Assembly: GCA_964598535.1 (NCBI GenBank) | Contig: CAZRCI010000007.1 | Span: 1 to 64,000, forward strand | DNA from: JALHMI01 sp964598535 | GTDB lineage: Bacteria > Planctomycetota > Planctomycetia > Pirellulales > PALSA-1355 | Length of the DNA: 64,000 bases | Direction: 5' to 3' | In this document: positions 16,859 to 24,696 of the stretch, piece by piece | How the letters are laid out: every line of letters starts with the position of its first letter | How positions within the stretch are numbered: the stretch's first letter is position 1 | The notes under the pieces: generated by a model | Databases searched by the model: none | Told to the model about the DNA's origin: nothing | What the model saw: the letters and a program-made list of their open reading frames with translations, nothing else | Program-made: the position numbers and the translations under genes

Positions 16859-18268
16859 ATGTCGTTTCTCCAGTCGCTACGGTTTGCGTCTCGGACGGCG
16901 GAATTGGGAAAGGTCGCGCGCTGGAAGCCGGCCCGCGTGCAACGGCTGGTCAAACGGCGGCTGGCACGGCTGGTGCGGCACGCGGTCACGCGCTCGCCGT
17001 TCTATCGGGAGAAATACCGCGGGCTGGGCGAGTCGTTTTCCATTTCGGATTTGCCCCCCACGACGAAGTCCGAGCTCGCCCAGAACTTACAGGCGTCGTT
17101 CACCGATCCACGCGTGCAAGTCGAGGACATCGCGCTGTTCATGGCAGACGCTGCGAACATCGGCCGCTGGTATCTCGACCGCTATGCGGTAAGTCACACC
17201 TCGGGCAGCCAGGGCGTTCCGCTGGTGATCGTTCAGGACCGCGCGGCGCTCGAAACGCTATTCTGCACGATGAGCGCCCGCTCGAACGGAAGCACCCGGC
17301 CCAACGTATTCGAAGGCTGGCGCCGGCTGCGCGCGCCGTCGCGCATCGCGGTCGTCGCGCAACACCGGGGATTTTATCCCTCGGCGTCGGCCTTCGAGTT
17401 CATGGAAACCTTTACGCGACCATTCGCCAAGCCGCAACGGTTTTCGGCGCTGGATCCTCACCTGGTGGACGAGCTCAACGAGTTTCAACCCAACGTGCTG
17501 GTTGGCTATGCCAGCGTGCTGGAATCGCTCGCGCTCGATTCGTCGGGCTTCCGCCTGCGCGAGCTCAAGCAGATTGCCAATTCGAGCGAGCAGTTATCGG
17601 CTCGGGCCCGGCAACGTATCGAGTCGGCTTTTGGCGTGCCGGTGGTGGACCATTACGGCATTGGCGAATGCCTGTTCCTCTCAGATGGATGTCCCACGGA
17701 TGGCGGTGCTCATATCAACTCCGATTGGGCGATCGTGGAAAACGTGGATGACGAATATCAGTCGGTTCCGCCCGGCGAACCCGGGAGCAAAGTGCTTATA
17801 ACGAACCTTGCCAACTTCGTGCAGCCGTTCATTCGCTACGAAGTGCCCGATCGGATCGTGCTGGCCAGCGAACCGTGCGGCTGCGGCAACCGGCTGCCGA
17901 GGATTGAACGCGTCGAGGGTCGCTCGGCGGAAGCGTTCTGGGTGTCAAACGCGCGCAGTCAGCATCAACTGCTGCCGGGCGTGCTGTTTCATAGCGCCAT
18001 GGACGAGTTACACGGGGTGCGCGAATGGCGGGCGATTCAGACCGAGCGAAACGCGATCGAGCTGCAAGTCGAACTGTTCGGCGGCACGGAGCTTATTTAC
18101 GACGAACGGGCGCTGGTGGCCCGGCTGCATGAGTTTGGACTCCCCGCGCATGTGCGGGTCTCGATCGAACAGGTGATCGGGCTGCGCCCCGACCCTCGCA
18201 CGGGGAAGTATCGCCGGTTGATCAGCGAAGTGGGACCGCCAAAACGCGTCGAGTCGCTCTGTGCGTAG
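16859..18268 (+). CDS. PaaK/CapK-type phenylacetate-CoA ligase-like adenylating enzyme
   Basis: A 469-residue ANL-superfamily protein of the PaaK/CapK/F390-synthetase group. The AMP-binding loop reads SHTSGSQGVP, followed by DHYGIGECLFLSDGC in place of the Y-G-x-x-E motif, RYEVPDRI and a C-terminal region with DPRTGKYRRLIS. Enzymes of this group activate aryl or fatty acids as acyl-CoA or amide/ester intermediates; CapK-like members occur in polysaccharide clusters. GGGAG eight bases before the ATG at 16859 sets the start; a TTG six codons earlier is less likely. Together with the E2-type acyltransferase upstream it could form an activate-and-transfer pair. The cysteines in PCGCGNRL may bind a metal. 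Confidence 0.82.
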   Translation: MSFLQSLRFASRTAELGKVARWKPARVQRLVKRRLARLVRHAVTRSPFYREKYRGLGESFSISDLPPTTKSELAQNLQASFTDPRVQVEDIALFMADAANIGRWYLDRYAVSHTSGSQGVPLVIVQDRAALETLFCTMSARSNGSTRPNVFEGWRRLRAPSRIAVVAQHRGFYPSASAFEFMETFTRPFAKPQRFSALDPHLVDELNEFQPNVLVGYASVLESLALDSSGFRLRELKQIANSSEQLSARARQRIESAFGVPVVDHYGIGECLFLSDGCPTDGGAHINSDWAIVENVDDEYQSVPPGEPGSKVLITNLANFVQPFIRYEVPDRIVLASEPCGCGNRLPRIERVEGRSAEAFWVSNARSQHQLLPGVLFHSAMDELHGVREWRAIQTERNAIELQVELFGGTELIYDERALVARLHEFGLPAHVRVSIEQVIGLRPDPRTGKYRRLISEVGPPKRVESLCA

Positions 18269-18431
18269 GGCCTTGCGGCGCGTTCCAGACCATGCTCGTC
18301 GCCGACGGCGCAACGCCCCCCGTTGACGAGCCGACCGCGCGCGAGGAAAGTGACGATTCCGAGGAGAGAGCCCCGCGAGGCTCTGCCTGCGGTTTGGATC
18401 CATTCCTAGTCTCGCGCGAAAGTCGTCATTC

Positions 18432-19679
18432 ATGTCACAGCAGCTTGCGTTGCTCGGGGGCCATGCCACTCGAGACCGTGCGTTTACCCGTTGGCCCATC
18501 TTCGACCAAACCGACGAACAGAGGGTGCTCGCCGCGCTGCGTAGCGGAAAATGGGGCCGACTCGACGGACAAGAAGTCGGGCAGTTCGAAGAACGGTTCG
18601 CCCAGCGGCACGACTGCCGGCATGGAATCGCGGTGGTCAATGGGACGGTGTCGTTGCGGTTGGGCCTGATGGCCGCGGGCCTTGAAGCCGGCTCGGAAGT
18701 GATCATTCCGCCGTATACGTTCTTCTCCACCGCCTCGGCCGTGATCGAGGCGAACATGACGCCCGTGTTCGCGGACGTGGATCTCGAAACGTTCAACTTG
18801 GATCCGGCCGCCGTGGAAGCCGCGATCACGCCGCGCACACGCGCTGTGATTCCGGTCCATTTCGCCGGGCAACCGGCCGACATGGACGCGATCAACGCCA
18901 TCGCTCAGAAACACAAGCTGCTCGTGATCGAAGACGCGGCGCACGCCCACGGCGCGAGCTACCACAACCGCGCGGCGGGGAGCTTGGGCGATCTGGCTTC
19001 GTTTTCGTTCCAATCGAGTAAAAACCTGACCAGCGGCGAAGGCGGCATCATCACCACGAACGATGAACGGCTGGCCGCCGAGTGCCGTTCGCTGCACAAC
19101 TGCGGGCGCATTCCGACCGGCGTGTGGTACGAGCACCACGTGATTTCGGGCAACTACCGCCTGGGCGAATTACAAGGCGCGCTGCTGAACGCTCAGCTTG
19201 AGAGACTTGCCGCGCAAACACAAACTCGCGACGAAAACGGGCAGTATCTGGCGGCACGCATCGCGAAGCTGCCCGGCATTCACCCGCAAGCGAGACCGGC
19301 ATTCTGCACCCGACATGCCTATCACCTGTTCATGCTGCGGATCGACGACGCGTTCGGAGCCCCGCGAGCGGCCGTGGTCGAAGCCCTCCAAGCGGAAGGC
19401 ATCGCCTGCTCCGCCGGTTACGGCTTTTCGCTCTACGAACAACCGATGTTTCGCAACCGGGCATTTGGTCCCTATCTGCCGACGGAGCGCCAGCGGCTGG
19501 ACTACGGCGCGGTACGCTGCCCGAATAGCGATCGACTGTGCCGCGAACAGGCCATTTGGCTGGAGCAAGCGATGTTTCTTGGCCCGCGAGAAGACATGGA
19601 CGACATCGCCCGGGCGTTCGAAAAGATTTACGACCAGCGCGCCGCATTGGCGACGTGGTGGCGCGGGCGGAAGGCGTAA
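18432..19679 (+). CDS. DegT/DnrJ/EryC1/StrS family aminotransferase
   Basis: A 415-residue PLP-dependent sugar aminotransferase-type protein. The PLP lysine is in FSFQSSKNLTSGEGG (Lys197), and VIEDAAHAHGA supplies the Asp that contacts the pyridine nitrogen. VIIPPYTFFSTASAV and the GNYRLGELQGAL block are family-typical. Such enzymes usually aminate nucleotide-linked keto sugars for surface polysaccharides or secondary metabolites, or (AHBA synthase-like) make aromatic amines. It follows the acyltransferase and ligase genes by 163 bp in the same direction, so the three may form one small biosynthetic cassette: amine, activated acid and acyl transfer. No sugar dehydratase or glycosyltransferase is adjacent, so the substrate is open. 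Confidence 0.88.
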   Translation: MSQQLALLGGHATRDRAFTRWPIFDQTDEQRVLAALRSGKWGRLDGQEVGQFEERFAQRHDCRHGIAVVNGTVSLRLGLMAAGLEAGSEVIIPPYTFFSTASAVIEANMTPVFADVDLETFNLDPAAVEAAITPRTRAVIPVHFAGQPADMDAINAIAQKHKLLVIEDAAHAHGASYHNRAAGSLGDLASFSFQSSKNLTSGEGGIITTNDERLAAECRSLHNCGRIPTGVWYEHHVISGNYRLGELQGALLNAQLERLAAQTQTRDENGQYLAARIAKLPGIHPQARPAFCTRHAYHLFMLRIDDAFGAPRAAVVEALQAEGIACSAGYGFSLYEQPMFRNRAFGPYLPTERQRLDYGAVRCPNSDRLCREQAIWLEQAMFLGPREDMDDIARAFEKIYDQRAALATWWRGRKA

Positions 19680-19707
19680 GGTGGACGCTCCACGAGCGGC
19701 CGGTGAT

Positions 19708-20613
19708 TCAGAGCGGGGGGATCGTCGCCATATTCTTGCCGGCGGCAAGCTGACCGGTGTCTCGGGCGATGGTGAGGGTGTAGGTGACCATGTCGAGGCA
19801 ATTGTCGTCGGTGCCGAAGGGGTCTTCGGTTTCGACACCGGCCTCTTCCATGCCAAACAACCCCAAGGCGACGATCGCCATGACGACGGGAGACCACCAG
19901 CCGCATTCCTTCCCCACGGCAAAGGGAAGCGTGAGTAGATAAACCAGGATAAGCTGCTTGATCATCACCACATAAACGAATGGCAACGGCGTCTTGCGGA
20001 TTTTTTCACAGACCCCCTGAGCGTTGACAAGGTTCGAGAGTTGCTCCTCCATGTGCCGCACGAGCTGCGATTCGAGATTGCCCGCGCGATACTGGCGTTC
20101 GATCCAGGCCGAGATGGCGAACGCGATGGCCGTGGGCGGGTTTCCGAACCGCTCGGCCTGGCCGCGAAGCTCCTCGGGCAGAAAAACCTCGGTCTCCGCA
20201 AGGTCCATGTTTCCCTGGAGCGACCGGCGGAGGCTAATGACATAGCCCGCCACGAGATCGGCCAACTCCGCGCCGGCATGCGTGTGCGCGACGCCCACGC
20301 GCACGAGGTTGCGGCTGGCGTTGATGATCGCGCCCCAGGCGCTGCGTCCTTCCCAATAACGATTGTTCGAGGCGTTCATGCGAAACACGATCAGAAAGCC
20401 GAGCAACGAACCGAGCACGGCGTGCTGCGCGGGATTGAGACCGAAGAAGCCCTCGAGCGCAGAACCGGTTTGGTGGGAACCGATCTGATAGATACCCTGC
20501 ACGACAGTGGCATAGATGATCATTACCACGACGCGTTTGCCGGCGTAACGGAGGGCGGTGCCACGATACGAGAAGACGTTTCCGATCCAGTCTTTGCGAT
20601 CGTATTCGATCAT
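19708..20613 (-). CDS. Bestrophin-like (YneE family) membrane channel
   Basis: A 301-residue integral membrane protein of the bestrophin / UPF0187 family. It opens MIEYDRKDWIGNVFSYRGTAL, which matches the characteristic N-terminus before the first membrane helix. It has the family block GFLIVFRMNASNNRYWEGRSAWG, the KTPLPFVYVVMIKQ segment with its following helix, and GMEEAGVETEDPFGTDDNCLDM, which resembles the bestrophin acidic cluster. Bacterial homologues are ion channels. I chose ATG 20613 because it aligns with the family N-terminus; an in-frame TTG 23 codons earlier would add an unusual hydrophilic tail. It is convergent with the DegT gene and a single-gene unit. Confidence 0.88.
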   Translation of the reverse strand: MIEYDRKDWIGNVFSYRGTALRYAGKRVVVMIIYATVVQGIYQIGSHQTGSALEGFFGLNPAQHAVLGSLLGFLIVFRMNASNNRYWEGRSAWGAIINASRNLVRVGVAHTHAGAELADLVAGYVISLRRSLQGNMDLAETEVFLPEELRGQAERFGNPPTAIAFAISAWIERQYRAGNLESQLVRHMEEQLSNLVNAQGVCEKIRKTPLPFVYVVMIKQLILVYLLTLPFAVGKECGWWSPVVMAIVALGLFGMEEAGVETEDPFGTDDNCLDMVTYTLTIARDTGQLAAGKNMATIPPL

Positions 20614-21005
20614 GCTACGCGTCGCCGTGGGTTGCGGAGTTTTAGCTTTTGAAGCATCTGGGAAAGACGCGAGCTCCGCCAACTCGATCGGAGCAATTCT
20701 GGCGAGGTGCGCGGTGCCTGGTCAAGCGGCGAAGCCGAAATGCCCCCCAGGGCATCGTCACGGTCAACTCCAGATCCCTTCAATCAGACAACTCCGTCTT
20801 TCAATCTGTGTGGGAAAACTCCGTGTTGGCCTGTGCTCCTCGATATATGTTGAAAAAAATGGCTCGCCGTGGTCTCCCGCTCCCGGTCTCCTGCTCCCGC
20901 CCATTCCATCGCCCAGCGGTCCCGGGTAAACTGGGGAATTTCCCACGGGGCCCTGGGGGCTCCCGTCTGTTTGAAAACGCCGCGTGTTTTGAGGAGCCGT
21001 CTATC
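20614..21005. other. Divergent intergenic region, bestrophin / hisI
   Basis: About 390 bp without a gene. A plus-strand frame runs through it into hisI, but its codons do not look like protein (several low-complexity Pro/Ser stretches) and the hisI start is internal. It should hold two divergent promoters; I see no clear consensus. Confidence 0.4.
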
Positions 21006-21398
21006 GTGTCGCATTCCACCGCCACTTCGCCCGATTTCGCCAAGGGAGACGGGCTGTTGCCGGCCATCGCCCAGGACGCTGCCACCGGCGAGGTGCTGAT
21101 GCTGGCCTATATGAACGCCGAAAGTTATGCCGAGACGCTGGCCACCGGCCGGGCGGTGTACTTCAGCCGCAGCCGCAACAAGTTGTGGCGCAAGGGCGAG
21201 GAGAGCGGCAACGTGCAGGAAGTGAAGGGCATTTTCTTCGACTGCGACGCCGACACGATCCTGCTCAAGGTGCATCAGATCGGCGGGGCGGCCTGCCACG
21301 AAGGTTACTCAAGCTGTTTCTTTCGCCAAGTGACGCCCGAGGGCTTCCAGGTCGTCGGCGAACGGGTGTTCGACCCGGCCGAGGTCTATAAGAAGTAA
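21006..21398 (+). CDS. hisI: Phosphoribosyl-AMP cyclohydrolase
   Basis: A 130-residue protein for the third step of histidine synthesis, opening the adenine ring of phosphoribosyl-AMP. The signature runs SRNKLWRKGEESGN, then FFDCDADTILLKV with the metal-binding Asp cluster, and ACHEGYSSCFFR with the zinc-binding Cys residues. The length fits monofunctional HisI without the HisE domain. GTG at 21006 is the start: GAGGAG lies nine bases upstream and the family N-terminus follows. hisG follows in the same direction after 92 bp. The rest of the histidine pathway is not in the window. Confidence 0.94.
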   Translation: MSHSTATSPDFAKGDGLLPAIAQDAATGEVLMLAYMNAESYAETLATGRAVYFSRSRNKLWRKGEESGNVQEVKGIFFDCDADTILLKVHQIGGAACHEGYSSCFFRQVTPEGFQVVGERVFDPAEVYKK

Positions 21399-21455
21399 AG
21401 CTCGCACGTCTCGCGCGCCGTTCGCCCACTTACTCCGCGATCTCAACACGTTCTC

Positions 21456-21492
21456 CCACGATTCAGCCATCTTCCTTCCACGATTCAGCCAT
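21456..21492 (+). repeat. 15-bp direct repeat over the hisG start
   Basis: CCACGATTCAGCCAT occurs at 21456-21470 and again at 21478-21492, 22 bp apart. The second copy ends in the AT of the hisG start codon. No Shine-Dalgarno is visible before hisG, so the repeat occupies the initiation region. Confidence 0.6.
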
Positions 21493-22366
21493 GTCGAACC
21501 TGCTTAAACTCGGAATCCCCGCCGGCAGCCTGCAAGAAGCCACGGCCGAACTGTTTCGCCGCGCCGGGTTCAAGATCACGTTCAGCTCGCGCAGTTACTT
21601 TCCGCAAATCGACGACGACGAAATCGAGTGCATGCTGATCCGCGCTCAGGAGATGGCTCGCTATGTCGAAGACGGCGTGCTGGACGCCGGGCTGACCGGG
21701 CGCGATTGGATCATGGAAAACGACGCCAACGTGCACGAAGTGGCGGAGTTGGTGTTCTCAAAGGTCAGCCGCCGGCCGGTGCGATGGGTGCTGTGCGTGC
21801 CGAACGATTCGCCCGTGAAGTCGGTGGAGCACCTGCAAGGCAAGCGGATCGCGACCGAGGCGGTGGGGCTGACGGAGCGTTACCTGGCGGAGCACGGCGT
21901 GCAGGCGAAGGTCGAGTTCAGTTGGGGCGCGACCGAAGTGAAACCGCCCAAGCTGGCCGACGCGATCGTGGAAGTGACCGAGACCGGTAGCTCGCTGCGG
22001 GCGAACAATCTGCGGATCGTCGACGAGGTGCTGCAAAGCACGCCCCGGTTCATCGCCAATCGCGCGGCCTACGCCGATCCGTGGAAGAAGCAAAAGATCG
22101 ACGATATCGTGCTGATGCTCAAGGGGGCGATGGCCGCCGAAGGCAAGGTGGGGCTGATGATGAACGTCGAGCGCGAAAAGCTGAAAGCGGTACTGTCGAT
22201 CCTGCCCGCGCTGCAACAGCCGACGGTGGCAAGCCTGGCGGATGAGAACTGGGTGGACGTGAACACGATTCTCGACGAGTCGGTCGTGCGGAACATCATT
22301 CCACGATTGAAGGCGGCCGGCGCGCGGGGTATCGTCGAGTACGCATTGACGAAGATCATCGAATAG
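21491..22366 (+). CDS. hisG: ATP phosphoribosyltransferase, long form
   Basis: A 291-residue enzyme for the first committed step of histidine synthesis (ATP + PRPP). The N-terminal LGIPAGSLQEATAELFRRAG, DAGLTGRDWIMEN and the PRPP loop region VEVTETGSSLRAN are diagnostic. The C-terminal 80 residues (GLMMNVEREKLKAVLSILPAL onward) form the ACT-like regulatory domain of the long, HisZ-independent form, normally feedback-inhibited by histidine. No ribosome-binding site is obvious; a 15-bp direct repeat covers the start. It pairs with hisI upstream. The start of a secreted-protein gene lies 30 bp downstream. Confidence 0.95.
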   Translation: MSNLLKLGIPAGSLQEATAELFRRAGFKITFSSRSYFPQIDDDEIECMLIRAQEMARYVEDGVLDAGLTGRDWIMENDANVHEVAELVFSKVSRRPVRWVLCVPNDSPVKSVEHLQGKRIATEAVGLTERYLAEHGVQAKVEFSWGATEVKPPKLADAIVEVTETGSSLRANNLRIVDEVLQSTPRFIANRAAYADPWKKQKIDDIVLMLKGAMAAEGKVGLMMNVEREKLKAVLSILPALQQPTVASLADENWVDVNTILDESVVRNIIPRLKAAGARGIVEYALTKIIE

Positions 22367-22396
22367 CCCAGGCGCCTTACCAAGGGGAATCAGGCC

Positions 22397-23065
22397 ATGC
22401 GACGAATTGCGTTGCTGTTTGCGTTGTTTGCCGCGGCCGCGCCGCGCGTGGTGGCCGCTGAACCGCCGCTGGTATTCCACGAGGATTTCGAGCACGGCGC
22501 GGAACGCTGGAAACCGACCGATCCCAAGTCGTGGGCGGTGACCAAGACACCCAGCGGCCACGTTTACAGCCTGACGCGAGACAGCGACTATAAACCTCCG
22601 CATCGCTCGCCGGTGAACATCGCGCTGCTCGACGACGTGACGGTGAACGACTTCACGCTCGACGCGAAATTGCAAAGCACGGTGAAGGACTACGACCATC
22701 GTAGCCTGGTGCTGGTGTTCGGTTATCAGGATCCGGCCCATTTCTACTACGTCCATTTCGGCAAGAAGACCGACGACCACGCGAACCAGATCTTTCTGGT
22801 GAACGACGCGCCGCGCGTGAAGATCTCGACCAAGACCACGCCCGGCACGCCGTGGGACGACGCCTGGCACGACGTGCGAATCGTGCGCGACGTGAAACGC
22901 GGCGAAATCGCCGTGTACTTCGACGACATGAACGAGCCGGCGATGACGGCCGTGGACACGACATTTGCGTGGGGCCGGATTGGCATCGGCTCGTTCGACG
23001 ACCTGGGTAATTTTGACGACATTACGCTTCGCGGCACGCGCGTCGAGCCGGCAGCAGCGAAGTAA
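22397..23065 (+). CDS. Secreted concanavalin-like (DUF1080-type) protein
   Basis: A 222-residue protein with a clear signal peptide (MRRIALLFALFAAAAPRVVAA). The mature part begins FHEDFEHGAERWKP and continues with beta-rich segments: DFTLDAKLQST, SLVLVFGYQDPAHFYYVHFG, and a C-terminal WGRIGIGSFDDLGNFDDITLRG. This is the pattern of a concanavalin-like jelly roll as in DUF1080/LamG-type planctomycete proteins, often linked to glycan binding or hydrolysis. I cannot assign catalytic residues. It follows hisG by 30 bp and precedes the RidA gene by 31 bp, so it sits within one same-strand run, but a functional link with histidine synthesis is not evident. Confidence 0.8.
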   Translation: MRRIALLFALFAAAAPRVVAAEPPLVFHEDFEHGAERWKPTDPKSWAVTKTPSGHVYSLTRDSDYKPPHRSPVNIALLDDVTVNDFTLDAKLQSTVKDYDHRSLVLVFGYQDPAHFYYVHFGKKTDDHANQIFLVNDAPRVKISTKTTPGTPWDDAWHDVRIVRDVKRGEIAVYFDDMNEPAMTAVDTTFAWGRIGIGSFDDLGNFDDITLRGTRVEPAAAK

Positions 23066-23096
23066 AAAAACAACGCAAGAAAAAAAGGAATTCATC

Positions 23097-23588
23097 ATGA
23101 GCGCTGACGCTCGGATCAAAGAACTCGGACTGGAACTGCCCCCCTGCCCCAAACCGGCCGGCGTCTATAAACCGCTGGTGATTACCGGCAAGTGGGGTTA
23201 CGTCTCGGGCCACGGCCCGCTTAAGAGCGACAAGTCGATGATGACCGGCCGCGTGGGAACCGAGGTCGACGTGCAAGCCGGCATTGCTTCGGCCCGACAG
23301 ACGGGGCTGGCGATCCTCGCGACGCTGAAAGAGTATCTGGGCAGCCTCGATCACGTGGCGAAAGTCGTCAAGGTGTTGGGCATGGTCAACGCCGCCCCCG
23401 ATTTCAAGGACCATCCGCTGGTGATCAATGGCTGTAGCGAGTTGTTCCGCGACGTCTGGGGCGAAGAGAACGGCGTGGGCGCCCGCAGCGCCGTGGGCAT
23501 GGGCTCGCTGCCCGGCAACATCACGACCGAGATCGAAGTGATCTTCGAGTTGGATCAGACGTGGCTCGACTCACGCTCGAAGAAGTAG
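23097..23588 (+). CDS. RidA/YjgF family protein
   Basis: A 163-residue RidA-superfamily protein. KPLVITGKWGYVSGHGPL and the LGSLDHVAKVVKVLGMVNAAPDFKDHPLV region resemble the YjgF/YER057c/UK114 fold. The usual catalytic Arg position falls in GARSAVGMGSLPGN, which fits the family pattern R-x-x-V-x-x-x-x-L-P. RidA proteins hydrolyse reactive enamine/imine intermediates from PLP enzymes. It is longer than canonical RidA (about 130 residues) and resembles the longer subgroup. AGGA eight bases before the ATG at 23097 fixes the start; the longer frame overlaps the previous gene. A strong hairpin terminator follows. Confidence 0.9.
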   Translation: MSADARIKELGLELPPCPKPAGVYKPLVITGKWGYVSGHGPLKSDKSMMTGRVGTEVDVQAGIASARQTGLAILATLKEYLGSLDHVAKVVKVLGMVNAAPDFKDHPLVINGCSELFRDVWGEENGVGARSAVGMGSLPGNITTEIEVIFELDQTWLDSRSKK

Positions 23589-23638
23589 CGGACGCGAAGC
23601 CCGGGGCACGTTTTACGGGCGGCGTTCTTCACGATACC

Positions 23639-23718
23639 AACCACCGAGGACCCAGAGGAACCCAGAGCGGCATTCGAATGTGCCTGCTCTGTGCTCCTCT
23701 GGGTCCTCTGCGTTTTTT
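23639..23718. terminator. Large hairpin between convergent genes
   Basis: GAGGACCCAGAGGA with its continuation (23646-23668) pairs with GCTCTGTGCTCCTCTGGGTCCTC (23686-23709), with few mismatches. A T6 run follows on the plus strand (23713-23718), and CCACCG before the stem can pair with CGGTGG after the T-run. It terminates ridA and may act from the other side too. Similar AGAGGACCCAGAGG-type palindromes are scattered in planctomycete genomes. Confidence 0.75.
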
Positions 23719-23815
23719 CAGCGGTGGTTTTTTCAGTGGCGTTTTTTTATCGCCCGCCGCGAGCCGTCTGCGATGCCGGGCGGGGCTAAACATCAGCGTG
23801 CCACAGGCCACGGCG

Positions 23816-24436
23816 TTACAAATCGCCGCCGGTTGAGATGAGGCCGTGAAGGTGGGCGGTTTCGTTCAGCGTGAGGAGCTTGAACTCCTTTTTCCAATGG
23901 ATCGTGCTGATCGTGCCATTACCAAGCTCGAACGGCGTGCGCGAGGCCGGAATATCGAGCAACGACTTGAACGCCGCGGACAGGGAACCGCCGTGGGCCA
24001 CGACGATCGCACGGGCGTAACCGGCCTCGCGAATTGCATGGAACGCAGCGGCCGTGCGGAGCATCACGTCGCGACGCGACTCGCCTCCGGGAATGCGAAA
24101 GTCGGGATCTTGGCTTCGCCAGCGGGCGGCTTCCTCGGGAAAGTGCTCGTCGAGCTCATGCCAGACATGCCCCTGAAAGACGCCGGCGTTGATCTCCATC
24201 AAGCGCGGTTCGAGCTTGAGTTGAAGGTTCAATCGTTTGGCGATGTACTGGGCCGTCTCTTCGGCGCGGCGCAGCGGGCTGGCGATCACGACATCGCACG
24301 AGAGGCCGGCGAGCGCCTCGGCCACGGCTTCGCATTGTTTATGTCCGAGTTCGGAAAGGGCGCTGTCGAACTGTCCCTGAATACGGCGTTGGAGGTTGTA
24401 TTCCGTTTCGCCGTGCCGGACGCAATAGAGCTTCAT
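23816..24436 (-). CDS. Histidine phosphatase family protein (phosphoglycerate mutase-like)
   Basis: A 206-residue protein of the histidine phosphatase superfamily. The catalytic motif is VRHGETEYNLQRRIQGQFD, with the phosphorylated His in RHG. The second Arg is in ASPLRRAEETAQ, and the second catalytic His in VVAHGGSLSAAF. These motifs fit the small cofactor-dependent phosphoglycerate mutase / alpha-ribazole phosphatase / fructose-2,6-bisphosphatase type; the real substrate is not determined. No signal peptide. ATG 24436 (MKLYCVRHG) is preferred over a TTG four codons upstream, because the strand before RHG then has family length. It is convergent with the RidA gene. Confidence 0.9.
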   Translation of the reverse strand: MKLYCVRHGETEYNLQRRIQGQFDSALSELGHKQCEAVAEALAGLSCDVVIASPLRRAEETAQYIAKRLNLQLKLEPRLMEINAGVFQGHVWHELDEHFPEEAARWRSQDPDFRIPGGESRRDVMLRTAAAFHAIREAGYARAIVVAHGGSLSAAFKSLLDIPASRTPFELGNGTISTIHWKKEFKLLTLNETAHLHGLISTGGDL

Positions 24437-24620
24437 CGCTGTGTGCAACTACCTTCCGCGGAACCCCGTGGTGGCCGTCTCGCCGTGCCGCACTCGCAAT
24501 GTCGTTCAAAGCCGGGTGGAGTTCAACCCCCGAAGCGGCCCTGCGAGACGCCGCCGCGACGCTAACCATCGCAGGGATGCGATGGCAAAATCGCGACGCG
24601 GAGTCGTTATTTTGCGAGCC

Positions 24621-24690
24621 GCGCGGAGCTTTGCTCCGCGCTTGGCGAGGTTGAAAAAATGTCACGATGGTCACGATGGCATTTTTCAAC
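24621..24690. repeat. Two hairpins with a 9-bp tandem repeat in the loop
   Basis: GCGCGGAG-CTTTG-CTCCGCGC (24621-24641) is a perfect 8-bp hairpin. GTTGAAAAAATG (24650-24661) pairs with CATTTTTCAAC (24680-24690), and the loop is exactly two copies of TCACGATGG (24662-24679). The pair lies just after the stop of the thioredoxin-trypsin gene on the minus strand and could terminate it; the second hairpin also resembles decayed insertion-sequence ends. Confidence 0.6.
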
Positions 24691-24696
24691 AGGCTG

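Noticed and set aside
21758..23152. Minus-strand 464-codon frame
   Set aside because: It is antisense to hisG and the secreted-protein gene and His/Arg-rich, typical of a shadow.
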